A stretch of 64,000 bases of DNA from Paraburkholderia solitsugae (lineage in GTDB: Bacteria > Pseudomonadota > Gammaproteobacteria > Burkholderiales > Burkholderiaceae): NCBI RefSeq assembly GCF_013177695.1, contig NZ_WOEY01000015.1, positions 1 to 64,000 of the forward strand. The letters are read 5' to 3'. The notes below the pieces were generated by a model. The model worked only from the letters and a program-made list of their open reading frames with translations, was not told the origin of the DNA and did not search any database. Shown here in pieces: positions 8,688 through 17,069 of this stretch; position 1 is the stretch's first letter, and each line of letters starts with the position of its first letter. The position numbers and the translations under genes were made by a program.

Positions 8688-10040
8688 ATGGCTGGAGCTA
8701 TTGAACCAATCGTAGTAGATGAGGTAGATCTTTCGACCGCTCGAATTCCCGATCAGGCGCGTATGCCGAAATTCGCGTTGACGATGGCATGGTGGTCGCT
8801 GTGCAGTGCCATGGTCTACCTGATCATTGGCGCGTCCCTCGCGCTTTTCTACGGAACTGCCAATGCCGTTATCGGTATGGTTCTGTCGGTGCTCGTCTAT
8901 TCGGTGGTCAATTTTGTGCTGACCCGATACGCGATCAAAACTGGGCTTTCTGTTTCGCTGTTTTCCCGGGTGCTTTTTGGCAGTGCGGGCGCGGCGCTGG
9001 CGACACTGATCCTGGCGGCGACAGTTATCTACTACGCCGTGTTTGAGAGTTCGGTGATTGCGGTCGCGATGAATGCGCTCTTTCCGAGCATCTCATATCC
9101 AGTCGCGGCTCTGATCGTTGTGATCTATAGCGTTCCGCTCGTGTTCGGAAGCGTCCAGAACTGGCTCGACAAACTCAATGGAGTTCTGCTGCCGTTCTAC
9201 ATCATTGGATTGATAGCCGCCGTGGTCATGACGGCCCACACGTATGGGGCCAGCTCCGCATGGCTCCATTTCGGTCCGTCGAAGGCACCGTCGACTGGGT
9301 GGTGGGATTGCTTTGTTTACTACATGGGCGTCTGGGTATTCATGATGGCCGCCTTTGATTTTGCGCGCTTCGGCAAGAAGGCCGACGCGCGTTATCACGG
9401 GACGTTCAATTTCGGCGCGCCGTTCTGGACCATGGCCTTCGTGATCAATGGCCTGATCGGGATCTTTCTGGTCAGCACGATTCCAGGCAATGGCGCACCG
9501 TCGGAGGTCTCGGTGGTTCTGGCGCTGCTCAAGCTGATGGGCGTGTGGGGCTTCGGGTTCCTGCTGGTGACGCAGACGCGCATCAATACTGCTAACTACT
9601 ACCTGGCGACGATCAATACGCACGCCTTCTTCCAGCGCACGCTAGGTCTGAATTTCCCAAAATATGTCTGGACGATTCTGGTGGGCGCAGTTGTTTATGG
9701 CCTGATGCTCTCCGGGATTTTCGCGAAGCTGTTTGAGGCGTTGGCTTATCAGGGGGTGTTTGTCGTGGCATGGGTGGCTGTCGCAATGGCCCACATTCTG
9801 TCCGACAAATCCGGGCAGCTCGCTGAGGATACTGCCGATTCCACGTTGAGCAATGTGCACACTTTTAATGTTGGCGGTCTGGTCGCGTGGTTTGCGGGCG
9901 TCGCAGTAGGCATCGCGATGATGGAAGCATCCGCATCGTTTCGCTCGTTCTCCGCACCCTCCACGTTCGTTGTGTCCGTTGCAGCATACCTGGTCGTCTC
10001 GGCTTATGCGAAACGCACGCCGGTAGCTAGCCGGGCATAG
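8688..10040 (+). CDS. NCS1-family permease (cytosine/purine/hydantoin type)
   Basis: A 450-residue integral membrane protein with about 12 hydrophobic segments. The first (WWSLCSAMVYLIIGASLALF) follows a short polar N-terminus containing IPDQAR. The pattern is that of the nucleobase:cation symporter-1 family, whose members import cytosine, allantoin, hydantoin, uracil and similar small N-heterocycles. It is the first gene of the plus-strand half of the catabolic island, with a clear AGAGG ribosome-binding site. It probably imports the substrate attacked by the divergently encoded Rieske oxygenase. This is the best hint that the substrate is a small nitrogen heterocycle, but sequence alone does not identify it. 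Confidence 0.8.
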   Translation: MAGAIEPIVVDEVDLSTARIPDQARMPKFALTMAWWSLCSAMVYLIIGASLALFYGTANAVIGMVLSVLVYSVVNFVLTRYAIKTGLSVSLFSRVLFGSAGAALATLILAATVIYYAVFESSVIAVAMNALFPSISYPVAALIVVIYSVPLVFGSVQNWLDKLNGVLLPFYIIGLIAAVVMTAHTYGASSAWLHFGPSKAPSTGWWDCFVYYMGVWVFMMAAFDFARFGKKADARYHGTFNFGAPFWTMAFVINGLIGIFLVSTIPGNGAPSEVSVVLALLKLMGVWGFGFLLVTQTRINTANYYLATINTHAFFQRTLGLNFPKYVWTILVGAVVYGLMLSGIFAKLFEALAYQGVFVVAWVAVAMAHILSDKSGQLAEDTADSTLSNVHTFNVGGLVAWFAGVAVGIAMMEASASFRSFSAPSTFVVSVAAYLVVSAYAKRTPVASRA

Positions 10041-10153
10041 AGCGACCGTGAGTTTCCAGATTTGTCTTGTGGCCATATCTGGGACAACTGGTTGAGGCAG
10101 TTCTTTTCAGCAAGAAAATAAGCAAGACGCTTGGCGATTTTGAGGAGAGTTCA

Positions 10154-11230
10154 GTGAAGGTTACTTATTTTGCAGCGTTGGGCTGCCTTGCCCTATCACA
10201 AATGGCACATGCTCAAAGCAATGTAGAGCTGTACGGCATTGTTGATACGGGCGTGATGTACACCTCGAATCAGGGGGGGCACAGCGTGTGGCTGGCGGAC
10301 CCGGGCGAGGCCGCGCCGAACCTGTTCGGCTTGCGAGGGTCGGAGGACCTTGGAAATGGACTGAAGGCGGTATTCAAGCTGGAAGGGATGTTCAACATCA
10401 ACAACGGTCAATCGGTTGGTGGGATTTTCGGTCACGACACGTACGTAGGGCTTAAGGACGACAGATGGGGCACCTTGACAATGGGTGACCAGATGGACTT
10501 CATGTTCTATTCGATGGTCGTCGATCACTGGGGACCTGCATTCCCCTTCGTCAGCTCGATGAGCCTGAGGCAGGGATCCTTTTCCGGGTTGAACATTCCC
10601 AATGGCCCCCCGGGGAACAATTCGTTCGATTTTGACCGCACGCTTGGCGCAGCCATTCCGAATTCGGTCAAGTATGTGAGCCCGACGGTCGGGGGCCTGT
10701 CGGTCGGTGCGCAGTACAGCTTCGGTGGCCAGGCAGGCTCATTCGGCGAGGATAGCGGGCAAAGCTTCGGGCTTAACTATCACCTGGGTGCGCTTGCGCT
10801 GAACGGTGCCTACACCTACATCAAATACCCTTCGCTGGATAACGGCAACGCCGGTATCCGGAATATCGGTCTCGGTGCGTCCTATATTGTCGGCCCGGCA
10901 GAGTTGGCCGCCATGTATACGAGTACTCAGAACACGGCGAATTCCGCACGTGTCGCGGTCTATGAGACGGATCTGACGTGGACTTTCTCCCCGTTCTTTC
11001 ACGCGAACCTGGCATACGAATACATGAAGGGAAACAGCGTACTGAGCAACCAGAAGGCGAATCAGGAAACGTTGTCGTTGACCTATTCACTGTCGCGCCG
11101 CACGAGCATTTATTCGGGCATCGCGCTCCAGCAGGCCTCGGGTGGATCGGCCTGGATCACGCTAGCGCCGGGGCCGGCTTCGGGTGGCCGGCAGGTTGTG
11201 ATGGATCTCGGTGTCCTGCACGTTTTCTAA
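10154..11230 (+). CDS. Gram-negative general porin (Burkholderiales type)
   Basis: A 358-residue outer-membrane beta-barrel protein. The GTG start at 10154 follows GAGGAG and gives a clean signal peptide with cleavage after MAHA-Q. The mature N-terminus NVELYGIVDTGVMY is diagnostic of Burkholderiales trimeric porins, and it ends in the C-terminal aromatic F (VLHVF) needed for barrel assembly. An upstream ATG at 10067 would add a non-signal extension and is rejected. It sits directly after the permease, so it probably supplies outer-membrane passage for the same substrate. Confidence 0.9.
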   Translation: MKVTYFAALGCLALSQMAHAQSNVELYGIVDTGVMYTSNQGGHSVWLADPGEAAPNLFGLRGSEDLGNGLKAVFKLEGMFNINNGQSVGGIFGHDTYVGLKDDRWGTLTMGDQMDFMFYSMVVDHWGPAFPFVSSMSLRQGSFSGLNIPNGPPGNNSFDFDRTLGAAIPNSVKYVSPTVGGLSVGAQYSFGGQAGSFGEDSGQSFGLNYHLGALALNGAYTYIKYPSLDNGNAGIRNIGLGASYIVGPAELAAMYTSTQNTANSARVAVYETDLTWTFSPFFHANLAYEYMKGNSVLSNQKANQETLSLTYSLSRRTSIYSGIALQQASGGSAWITLAPGPASGGRQVVMDLGVLHVF

Positions 11231-11429
11231 GTTCGTTTGATCTGACGTGTTGGCCATGCGTTAGAGGTGTCGTTGCGTGGCTTTCGGTGCGTGACGACGC
11301 TTGATTTCGCAAAGAAGTGAATTCCGTAAATCGTATCGGCAAGGTGCACTGGCCGTCCTGCTGTAAGAGCAGTTGGACAGCAGTTCAAGCTTATGCCGAC
11401 TTTTCCTAAAACCAGGCGGAGAGACAAGG

Positions 11430-12545
11430 ATGGATATGCAGAACAACATGCGCGCGATGCGTGTACACGACGCGAGTGGGCGCTTTCAGCTGGACACGAT
11501 AGCGCGGCCGGCTTTGCTGTGCCCAACTGATGTGCTGGTGAATGTCAAGGCATCCGGGGTCGTTCCGAATCTGCGCAACGTCATGAGCAATTATGGTGAA
11601 CGCGCTTATTTGACGGTCCCGGATTTGCCGGCCATTTACGGGTTGGATGCGGCAGGTGTGGTTGCCGAGGTGGGCGAGCGGGTGACGGGCATCGCGCCTG
11701 GTGATCGGGTTTATATCAATCCGGGTCGGTCCTGCGGTACCTGTCACGCCTGTCGGATGGGAGAGACTATCAACTGTGAGGCTTTTACCTTCCAGGGGTA
11801 TTTCGGTTTCGGGCCAAAGTCGAAACAGATTTATGAGCAGTATCCGTATGGGGGCTTTAGTGAATTTGCGACTGCGCCTGCAGATGGGTTGGTCAAACTG
11901 CCGGAGCAGGTGAGCTTCGAGCAGGCGGCCCGCTTCGGGTATCTGGGCACGGCTTATTCCGGACTGCGCAAGGCTGGCGTGGGCGCGGGACGAACCGTGC
12001 TTATCAGCGGGGCGAGCGGAACGCTCGGGCTCGGCGCGGTGCAGATCGCGCGTGCCATGAGCGCGACCAAGATTCTTTGCGTGGCCCGCAATGAGGCCTT
12101 GCTGAAGCGCGTGCAGGCGCTCGACCCGCAGCGAATCCGCACGTTCTCGTATGGCACGGGTTCGCTGGCTGACTGGGCTCGCGCTGAAACCGGCGGTTTA
12201 GGTGTGGACTCCGTGGTCGATGCGATTGGCCCAGGGGCTTCGCATCAGATCACGCTGGATTGTATTGCGTCGCTCCGGCGTGGCGGAAAGCTGGTTGAAA
12301 TCGGCGCGATGTCCGACCCGATGCCAGTCAACCTGCATCAATTGATGTGCGCGCAAGTGAGTCTGCTGGGCTCACTGTGGTTCTCGGTTGCCGAAGGGCA
12401 GGATCTGGCGGACATGGCCGCCGCTGGCACGCTCGACCTGAGCGTACTCGAGCATCACCGTTACAGCCTGGAACAGGCTAACGAGGCTTTGGCCAACGCG
12501 GAAAAGCGGGCAGGCGGTTTTGTCAATGTAGTTATCGTTCAATGA
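11430..12545 (+). CDS. Zinc-type medium-chain dehydrogenase lacking catalytic-zinc ligands
   Basis: A 371-residue MDR-superfamily protein with an N-terminal GroES-like domain and a Rossmann domain (ISGASGTLGLGAVQIA). The structural-zinc lobe is intact, with four cysteines in CGTCHACRMGETINC. The catalytic-zinc site is not: the usual G-V-C-H segment reads SGVVPNL and the usual GHE reads GLD. It may therefore work as a zinc-independent reductase. The ATG at 11430 follows GGAGAGACAAGG and is preferred to 11373. Its stop overlaps the next start (ATGA), so it is translationally coupled to the cupin gene and shares its pathway. Confidence 0.8.
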   Translation: MDMQNNMRAMRVHDASGRFQLDTIARPALLCPTDVLVNVKASGVVPNLRNVMSNYGERAYLTVPDLPAIYGLDAAGVVAEVGERVTGIAPGDRVYINPGRSCGTCHACRMGETINCEAFTFQGYFGFGPKSKQIYEQYPYGGFSEFATAPADGLVKLPEQVSFEQAARFGYLGTAYSGLRKAGVGAGRTVLISGASGTLGLGAVQIARAMSATKILCVARNEALLKRVQALDPQRIRTFSYGTGSLADWARAETGGLGVDSVVDAIGPGASHQITLDCIASLRRGGKLVEIGAMSDPMPVNLHQLMCAQVSLLGSLWFSVAEGQDLADMAAAGTLDLSVLEHHRYSLEQANEALANAEKRAGGFVNVVIVQ

Positions 12546-13108
12546 CCGCCACGCAAGCGAATGGGGAGAACGCCATGGTAAGACGCGTCGTAACTGGAGA
12601 GAAAGACGGTAAATCGGTATTCCTCTCCGATGGCCCGGTGGCCAATACGCATAACTATGCCGCAGTGCCGGGTTTCCAGACCACGCTCGCATGGGCAACC
12701 ATGCAAGGTGTTGCGTCCTTGCCGAACGACGGTAAGGACCCGGTGGTCCGCATTCAATCGGTCGTGCCGGATCCGCACGGCACACGCCTGATGGTGGTGC
12801 AGTTCCCGCCGGATAGCGTCATGACATCGTCCGAATTCGATCCGGCTGCGGCTGGCGCGGAGTATGCAGCGTATCTGCCGGGGCTGGCGGAAGCCTTCGA
12901 TGCGGACGGTTCCGGCATGCACCAGACGCTGTCAGTCGACTACGACGTCATTGTTTCGGGCGAGTTGTGGCTCGAACTCGACGACGGCGAAATTCGCCAT
13001 CTGAAAGCGGGCGACATCGTCATTCAAAACGGAACCCGGCATGCATGGCGCAATCGCGGCGCGGTGCCAGCGGTTATGGTCGCCGTACTGATCGGTGCCG
13101 CGAGATAA
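12542..13108 (+). CDS. Cupin-domain protein
   Basis: A 188-residue protein with a C-terminal single cupin barrel (about residues 115-185). It contains MHQTLSVDYDVIVSGELWLE and then LKAGDIVIQNGTRHAWRN, the two conserved cupin motifs with His and acidic metal ligands. The N-terminal 100 residues are less conserved. ATG overlaps the previous stop by four bases. In catabolic clusters such cupins may be isomerases, dioxygenases or sensors; none can be assigned. It is followed closely by the hemerythrin gene. Confidence 0.8.
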   Translation: MTATQANGENAMVRRVVTGEKDGKSVFLSDGPVANTHNYAAVPGFQTTLAWATMQGVASLPNDGKDPVVRIQSVVPDPHGTRLMVVQFPPDSVMTSSEFDPAAAGAEYAAYLPGLAEAFDADGSGMHQTLSVDYDVIVSGELWLELDDGEIRHLKAGDIVIQNGTRHAWRNRGAVPAVMVAVLIGAAR

Positions 13109-13151
13109 GGCTGTCCCCGGTGGCCTGAAGAATCAACGAAGGAGAGTAAAG

Positions 13152-13676
13152 ATGACTCATCAACAGGAACATTCGGATCATCCGTCGCGCAAGGCTGCTC
13201 AGCCGGTGGAACGTCTCGAATGGAGCGATGCCATGCTGTTGGGGCATGGTCCGATTGACGAAGCGCATGAGGAATTTGTCGAGGTCGTTTCGGCGCTGGG
13301 GGACTGCACCCAGCATACGGCACTCGCTTGCCTTCAGGCCGTGGAGTCCCATCTGCTTGCACACTTCGATGTTGAGAAGAGCTGGATGAAGAAAACCGAC
13401 TTCCCGGCGATGGATTGCCATCTTGATGAGCATCAGAAAGTGATCGATGCGGTGCAGAAAGTCAATGAACTGGCCGCCGTCGGGCAAGTTGGTCTCCATG
13501 ACGTCAAGCGGCTTGCGAAGGCGTTGACGGATTGGTTTCCGGGTCACGCCGATTATATGGATTCAGCACTGTCGGCGTGGGTCAACAAAAAAACCTATGG
13601 CGGGGCTCCGGTGGTGCTGAGGCGCGATCTGCATGCCGCCATGGGTCATCTGGACACGGAAGTGCAGGCGGGTTAA
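13152..13676 (+). CDS. Bacteriohemerythrin-like O2-binding protein
   Basis: A 174-residue protein with the hemerythrin diiron signature in order: GHGPIDEAHEEF (H-x-x-x-D/E and H), HLLAHFDVEKSWM (H-x3-H-x3-E), HLDEHQK (H-x3-H) and WFPGHADYMD (H-x3-D). The four-helix bundle would reversibly bind O2. ATG at 13152 follows GGAGAGTAAAG; the upstream start at 13095 would overlap the cupin gene. Placement inside an oxygenase-linked catabolic set suggests O2 supply or sensing for the Rieske reaction. Free-standing bacteriohemerythrins also occur outside such clusters, so this link is inference. Confidence 0.85.
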   Translation: MTHQQEHSDHPSRKAAQPVERLEWSDAMLLGHGPIDEAHEEFVEVVSALGDCTQHTALACLQAVESHLLAHFDVEKSWMKKTDFPAMDCHLDEHQKVIDAVQKVNELAAVGQVGLHDVKRLAKALTDWFPGHADYMDSALSAWVNKKTYGGAPVVLRRDLHAAMGHLDTEVQAG

Positions 13677-13710
13677 GTCAAGGCTGAGTGCTTTGCTTGG
13701 GGAGAAATGG

Positions 13711-14454
13711 ATGTTGATGAAAGACAAGGTTGGGCTCGTGACCGGTGGCGGCTCGGGGATGGGGCGCGCAACTGCCCTGGCTCTGGCACGCGAGGGCGCG
13801 CAAGTCGTTTTGGTAGGCCGCAGCGAAGACAAGCTCGTGTCAGTACGGGACGAAATCGTCAAGGCTGGCGGACGTGCAGAAATTAAAACGGCCGACGCTT
13901 CGCGCCGTGAAGACAATCAGGCCACTGTTTCGTTTGTCGAGTCCCGCTTCGGGCGTCTCGATTTTGCTTTCAATAATGCAGGTGGTCATGCGGACTTCAA
14001 GTCAATTGATCAGACCTCGGTTGAAGAGTCGGAATGGGTGATTGACCTGAACTTCAAGGGTGTCTATTACGGCGTTAAATATCAAGTCGAGGCGATGCTG
14101 CGGAGCGGTGGCGGCACGATCGTCAACAACGCATCGATTTTCGGCTTGCGTGGCATGAACGGGATTGCTCACTACGTGGCGAGCAAGCACGCGGTGGTCG
14201 GGCTGACCAAGGCGGTCGCGAAGGAATATGCGGGGCAAAACATCCGCATCAACGCGGTATGTCCTGGTGCAACCGAGACACCCAACTATATGCGCTCGAC
14301 CGGTGGCGATGTCCATCTGCTCGATGACATGATTCCGATGCGTCGAATCGGGCAGCCGCAAGAAGTGGCGGATGCAGTCGTATGGCTGCTGTCGGACAAG
14401 GCGGCGTATGTAACCGGCACCACGCTGTCCGTCGATGGCGGTATGACGACCTGA
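13711..14454 (+). CDS. Short-chain dehydrogenase/reductase (SDR)
   Basis: A 247-residue classical SDR. The cofactor motif TGGGSGMG is at about 11-18, the structural NNAG at 88-91, catalytic Ser142 in NNASIFG, and Tyr155/Lys159 in YVASK. The tail SVDGGMTT is typical. Start MLMKDKVG follows TGGGGAGAAATGG. NAD(P)-dependent oxidation of an alcohol intermediate is likely. It is the last enzyme gene of the plus-strand catabolic set, 34 bp after the hemerythrin gene. Confidence 0.9.
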   Translation: MLMKDKVGLVTGGGSGMGRATALALAREGAQVVLVGRSEDKLVSVRDEIVKAGGRAEIKTADASRREDNQATVSFVESRFGRLDFAFNNAGGHADFKSIDQTSVEESEWVIDLNFKGVYYGVKYQVEAMLRSGGGTIVNNASIFGLRGMNGIAHYVASKHAVVGLTKAVAKEYAGQNIRINAVCPGATETPNYMRSTGGDVHLLDDMIPMRRIGQPQEVADAVVWLLSDKAAYVTGTTLSVDGGMTT

Positions 14455-14586
14455 ACAGGCAGGCAGCAGAAGGTAAGCGTACAAGCTACAAAACCGAGTA
14501 AATCGACAATTAATCCAGTCTCGCTGGAAGGGGTAACGTCGAGCCTCGTCCAGCACTTTGTTATCCGCGACAACAGGAGAAAACAA

Positions 14587-14946
14587 ATGAATGCAATGCG
14601 TGCAGTCCGATGTGTCGGTGGTGCTCTTGTCGTGCTGACGACGCTCAGCGCATACGCGCAAAGCAGCAGTGTGACGACTGCTGCTCCAGTAGCGCCACCT
14701 TCGGTCAGCGCCAAAACCATGCGCGCCGCGAATCGCCAGTTGCAGAAGAAAGTGCGGTACGTGCTGGTCCGGACGAAGGGCCTCAGTGCTTCTGGTATTT
14801 CGGTTCGGGCATACAACGGCGCGGTGACCTTGCAGGGGTGGGTTCCCGATCAGTCGCAAGCTGCGTTGGCCGCGCAGACGGTTCAAGGCGTGCCGGGCGT
14901 GACATCGGTGAAAAGCGAACTGATCGTTCGTCCCGTCAGCCAGTGA
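14587..14946 (+). CDS. Periplasmic BON-domain protein
   Basis: A 119-residue exported protein. The signal peptide ends in SAYAQS. The C-terminal half (about 50-115) is a BON domain, with alternating helices and strands around GISVRAYNGAVTLQGWVPDQ and the closing VPGVTSVKSELIV. BON domains bind phospholipid and are found in periplasmic stress proteins such as OsmY. A ribosome-binding site (CAGGAG) lies before the ATG. It is separated from the SDR gene by about 130 bp and is probably not part of the catabolic pathway. Confidence 0.8.
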   Translation: MNAMRAVRCVGGALVVLTTLSAYAQSSSVTTAAPVAPPSVSAKTMRAANRQLQKKVRYVLVRTKGLSASGISVRAYNGAVTLQGWVPDQSQAALAAQTVQGVPGVTSVKSELIVRPVSQ

Positions 14947-15433
14947 CAGCACTGCCCCAGACATCGTCTTCAGACGGAAACGGGCGAGGTGTGGATGGTC
15001 TCGTCGGCAGGGAAAATGACCGAAATGTATACGGGCCCAGGCGAGTCGTGACGCGCTTCAGCCCAACTGGAAGATATTGCGAGAGCGGTTTTGCTGAGAG
15101 ATAGGAAACGACTTCGTCGTGCTCGTGCTCGCTGACGAATTCCACAGCGTCGTCCAAAACGTCAGCAAAACTGGCGTTCTCGCCAAATGAACCCTGTGGA
15201 TTGCCATACGTCGTCAGGGCCATCACGGTGGCCAATTCGACGTCGGTTAGGGTGATCAGACGGTTGGTGAGTTCTTGCGAGTACCTACGGGATTTCTGTC
15301 GTGCCTTGACCTGATTCTCGTCGGTACCGAAATCACTGTTGCCGTCTTTGGGTATCAGCGAATCGCGAGCACTGTCAATGGCGATGAGCTTGTTGATCGT
15401 TTGCTTGAGTGCAACTGTTAGGGAAACACAGAT
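14936..15433 (-). pseudogene. 5'-truncated gene, DUF3775-like
   Basis: The minus-strand frame is open from a TAA at 15434-15436 down to 14936 but has no usable start codon for the first 60 or so codons. It encodes an acidic, helical protein with NRLITLTDVELATVMALT, then VEFVSEHEHDEVVSYLSAKP and SQYLPVGL. The E-L-x-x-V/L-M-A-L-x-x-x-G pattern followed by a Y-L-x-x-P-L-x-x-Y-L-x-x-GL ending resembles DUF3775 proteins. Loss of the start near the IS6 element suggests truncation. The last 40 residues overlap the end of the BON gene and may be read-through junk. Confidence 0.4.
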
Positions 15434-15656
15434 TTATTCCGGGGCGTGTAAAGGGGGCGCTTCAGAAAACGGAAAATAAAGCACGCGAGCGACGGCGATT
15501 GTCGCAAACCGACCCGACTTGGACGGTGAGAAGAGCTTCCCCACCGTCCGTTCCGAAGTCGACATGGGACGATCGACTACCGCACTTCCGAAATGTTGGC
15601 CAACATGGTTACCACGCCGAGCGTGGCTTTTGCAATCAGCCCGAGCGCCACACAGA

Positions 15657-16487
15657 GGCTTTGTCACATTGCCAGAGCGGTCGCGTAAGATCAGGTGATG
15701 AAGAATTCGAAATCGCTTTATCACGGTCACCGCTTTCCAGCGCCCGTCATCAGTTGTGCTGTGCGCTGGTATTTTCGCTTTCAGTTGAGCCTGCGCGACA
15801 TTGAAGAGTTGCTGTTTGAGCGCGGCGTGATCGTCAGTTACGAAACGATCCGGCGCTGGAGCGACAAGTTCGGCGCGGGCTTTGCGCATCGCGTCAAGGC
15901 CGCGCGTCGCAAGCCGGGCTCGACCTGGCACCTCGACGAAGTGTTCGTGACGCTGCGCGGCGAGCCATACCTGCTATTGCGAGCAGTCGATCAGCATGGC
16001 ACCGAGCTTGATATCCTGCGGCAGAAGCGTCGCGACAAGGCTGCAGCCAAGCGGTTTTTCAAGCGCGTGCTGGCCTCGTGTCCCGAAGTGCCGCGCAAGA
16101 TCGTGACCGACCAACTCCGTAGCTATCCGGCGGCAAAGGCCGAGATCCCCGAACTTGCCAACGTCAAGCACGTCTTCGTAAAAGCTAGTGCACGGCTAAA
16201 CAATCGGGCCGAAAATAGCCATCAGCCCACGCGCGAACGCGAGCGTCGGATGCGTGGCTTCCGAGCTCCGGAACGCACGCAGGCTTTTCTGTCGAGCCTC
16301 GGTCCAATTCGGCAGCACTTCGCGCTCAAGCGACATCTACTACGCGCATCGCTTTACCGCGAGCAACTCGGCGACCGCTTTGCCTCCTGGCATCGCTTGA
16401 CTGAGCTCACCCAAGATCCGTCTGCATTCTGAACAACGGTGTGTCCTGTAGGCTTTTGCGGATTCGACTATTCAATGTGACAAAGCC
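15657..16487 (+). mobile_element. IS6-family insertion sequence
   Basis: An 831-bp element bounded by perfect 15-bp terminal inverted repeats: GGCTTTGTCACATTG at 15657-15671 and its complement at 16473-16487. It holds one transposase gene. The 8-bp flanks differ (CACACAGA left, GTCAGGCC right), so there is no target-site duplication. For IS6 elements this usually signals a replicon fusion, adjacent deletion or recombination between copies. Confidence 0.9.
15698..16432 (+). CDS. IS6-family transposase
   Basis: A 244-residue DDE transposase. The N-terminal part contains the IS6 hallmark RWYFRFQLSLRDIEELLFER and the HTH segment SYETIRRWSDKFG. The DDE catalytic residues fall in WHLDEVFV, IVTDQLRSY and NRAENSHQPTRERE, with the H/R-rich C-terminal context expected of the family. 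The frame is intact. ATG at 15698 is used; the GTG at 15695 is directly before it. It lies wholly inside the 15-bp inverted repeats. Confidence 0.9.
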   Translation: MKNSKSLYHGHRFPAPVISCAVRWYFRFQLSLRDIEELLFERGVIVSYETIRRWSDKFGAGFAHRVKAARRKPGSTWHLDEVFVTLRGEPYLLLRAVDQHGTELDILRQKRRDKAAAKRFFKRVLASCPEVPRKIVTDQLRSYPAAKAEIPELANVKHVFVKASARLNNRAENSHQPTRERERRMRGFRAPERTQAFLSSLGPIRQHFALKRHLLRASLYREQLGDRFASWHRLTELTQDPSAF

Positions 16488-17069
16488 GTCAGGCCAGCTA
16501 GGGAACAGTCGGACGACAATGTATTTTGCCGGCTATGAAGGCGCGAGAAGTGTCCTCGCGAAGGGATCGCGCGATCGGACTTGCCGGGCGGCTATGAGGG
16601 TTGGCTGCAGAACGCTTTAGGCATGGCGGATCGGCGTTGGCCATTACAGGTGGAGAGCGTGGTGTGGCATGACCGGGCCACGGAATTCATACTGTTAAAT
16701 GGTGGTGGAGAAACGGCTTAAACAGCATCGTAACTGAGGGTACATCGTGCTCTAATTAGAGGAGATCCACGTCGGGGCTTCAAACGACGGTTCTAGGATG
16801 CAATGGGGTGATACGTGCGGTGTGCTGTCGATACTACGGTTCGGTAGAAAATCGAGGGTGTGGAAATGTCGATTGACGGTCGCCCAACCAGCGCAACGCA
16901 TCACAGCCCCCTTTCTCGCGCCTGACATTTCTTGACAATTTTGTCGAGTGCTTTCGCGTAGACTCGGCCGTCGAAGTGCATTCGATCATACAGACGTTGC
17001 CCATCAATTCACCGACTTACTCGCCATCGACCACCCTCGTCGCTGCGCTCCACAAGCGCACCTGTTCAC
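16488..17069. other. Gene-free stretch after IS6
   Basis: No intact gene. One frame near 16585-16720 reads DLPGGYEGWLQNALGMADRR and continues to a TAA, which may be the tail of a decayed gene cut by the IS6 event; a type VI secretion accessory protein is a very tentative thought. Just before the next gene is TTGACAATTTTGTCG (16932-16946), containing the inverted repeat GACAA-TTT-TTGTC. Confidence 0.3.

Noticed and set aside
15593..15606. Palindrome ATGTTGGCCAACAT
   Set aside because: Arms resemble the EPS box but in inverted order, with no -10 element or gene at the expected distance.
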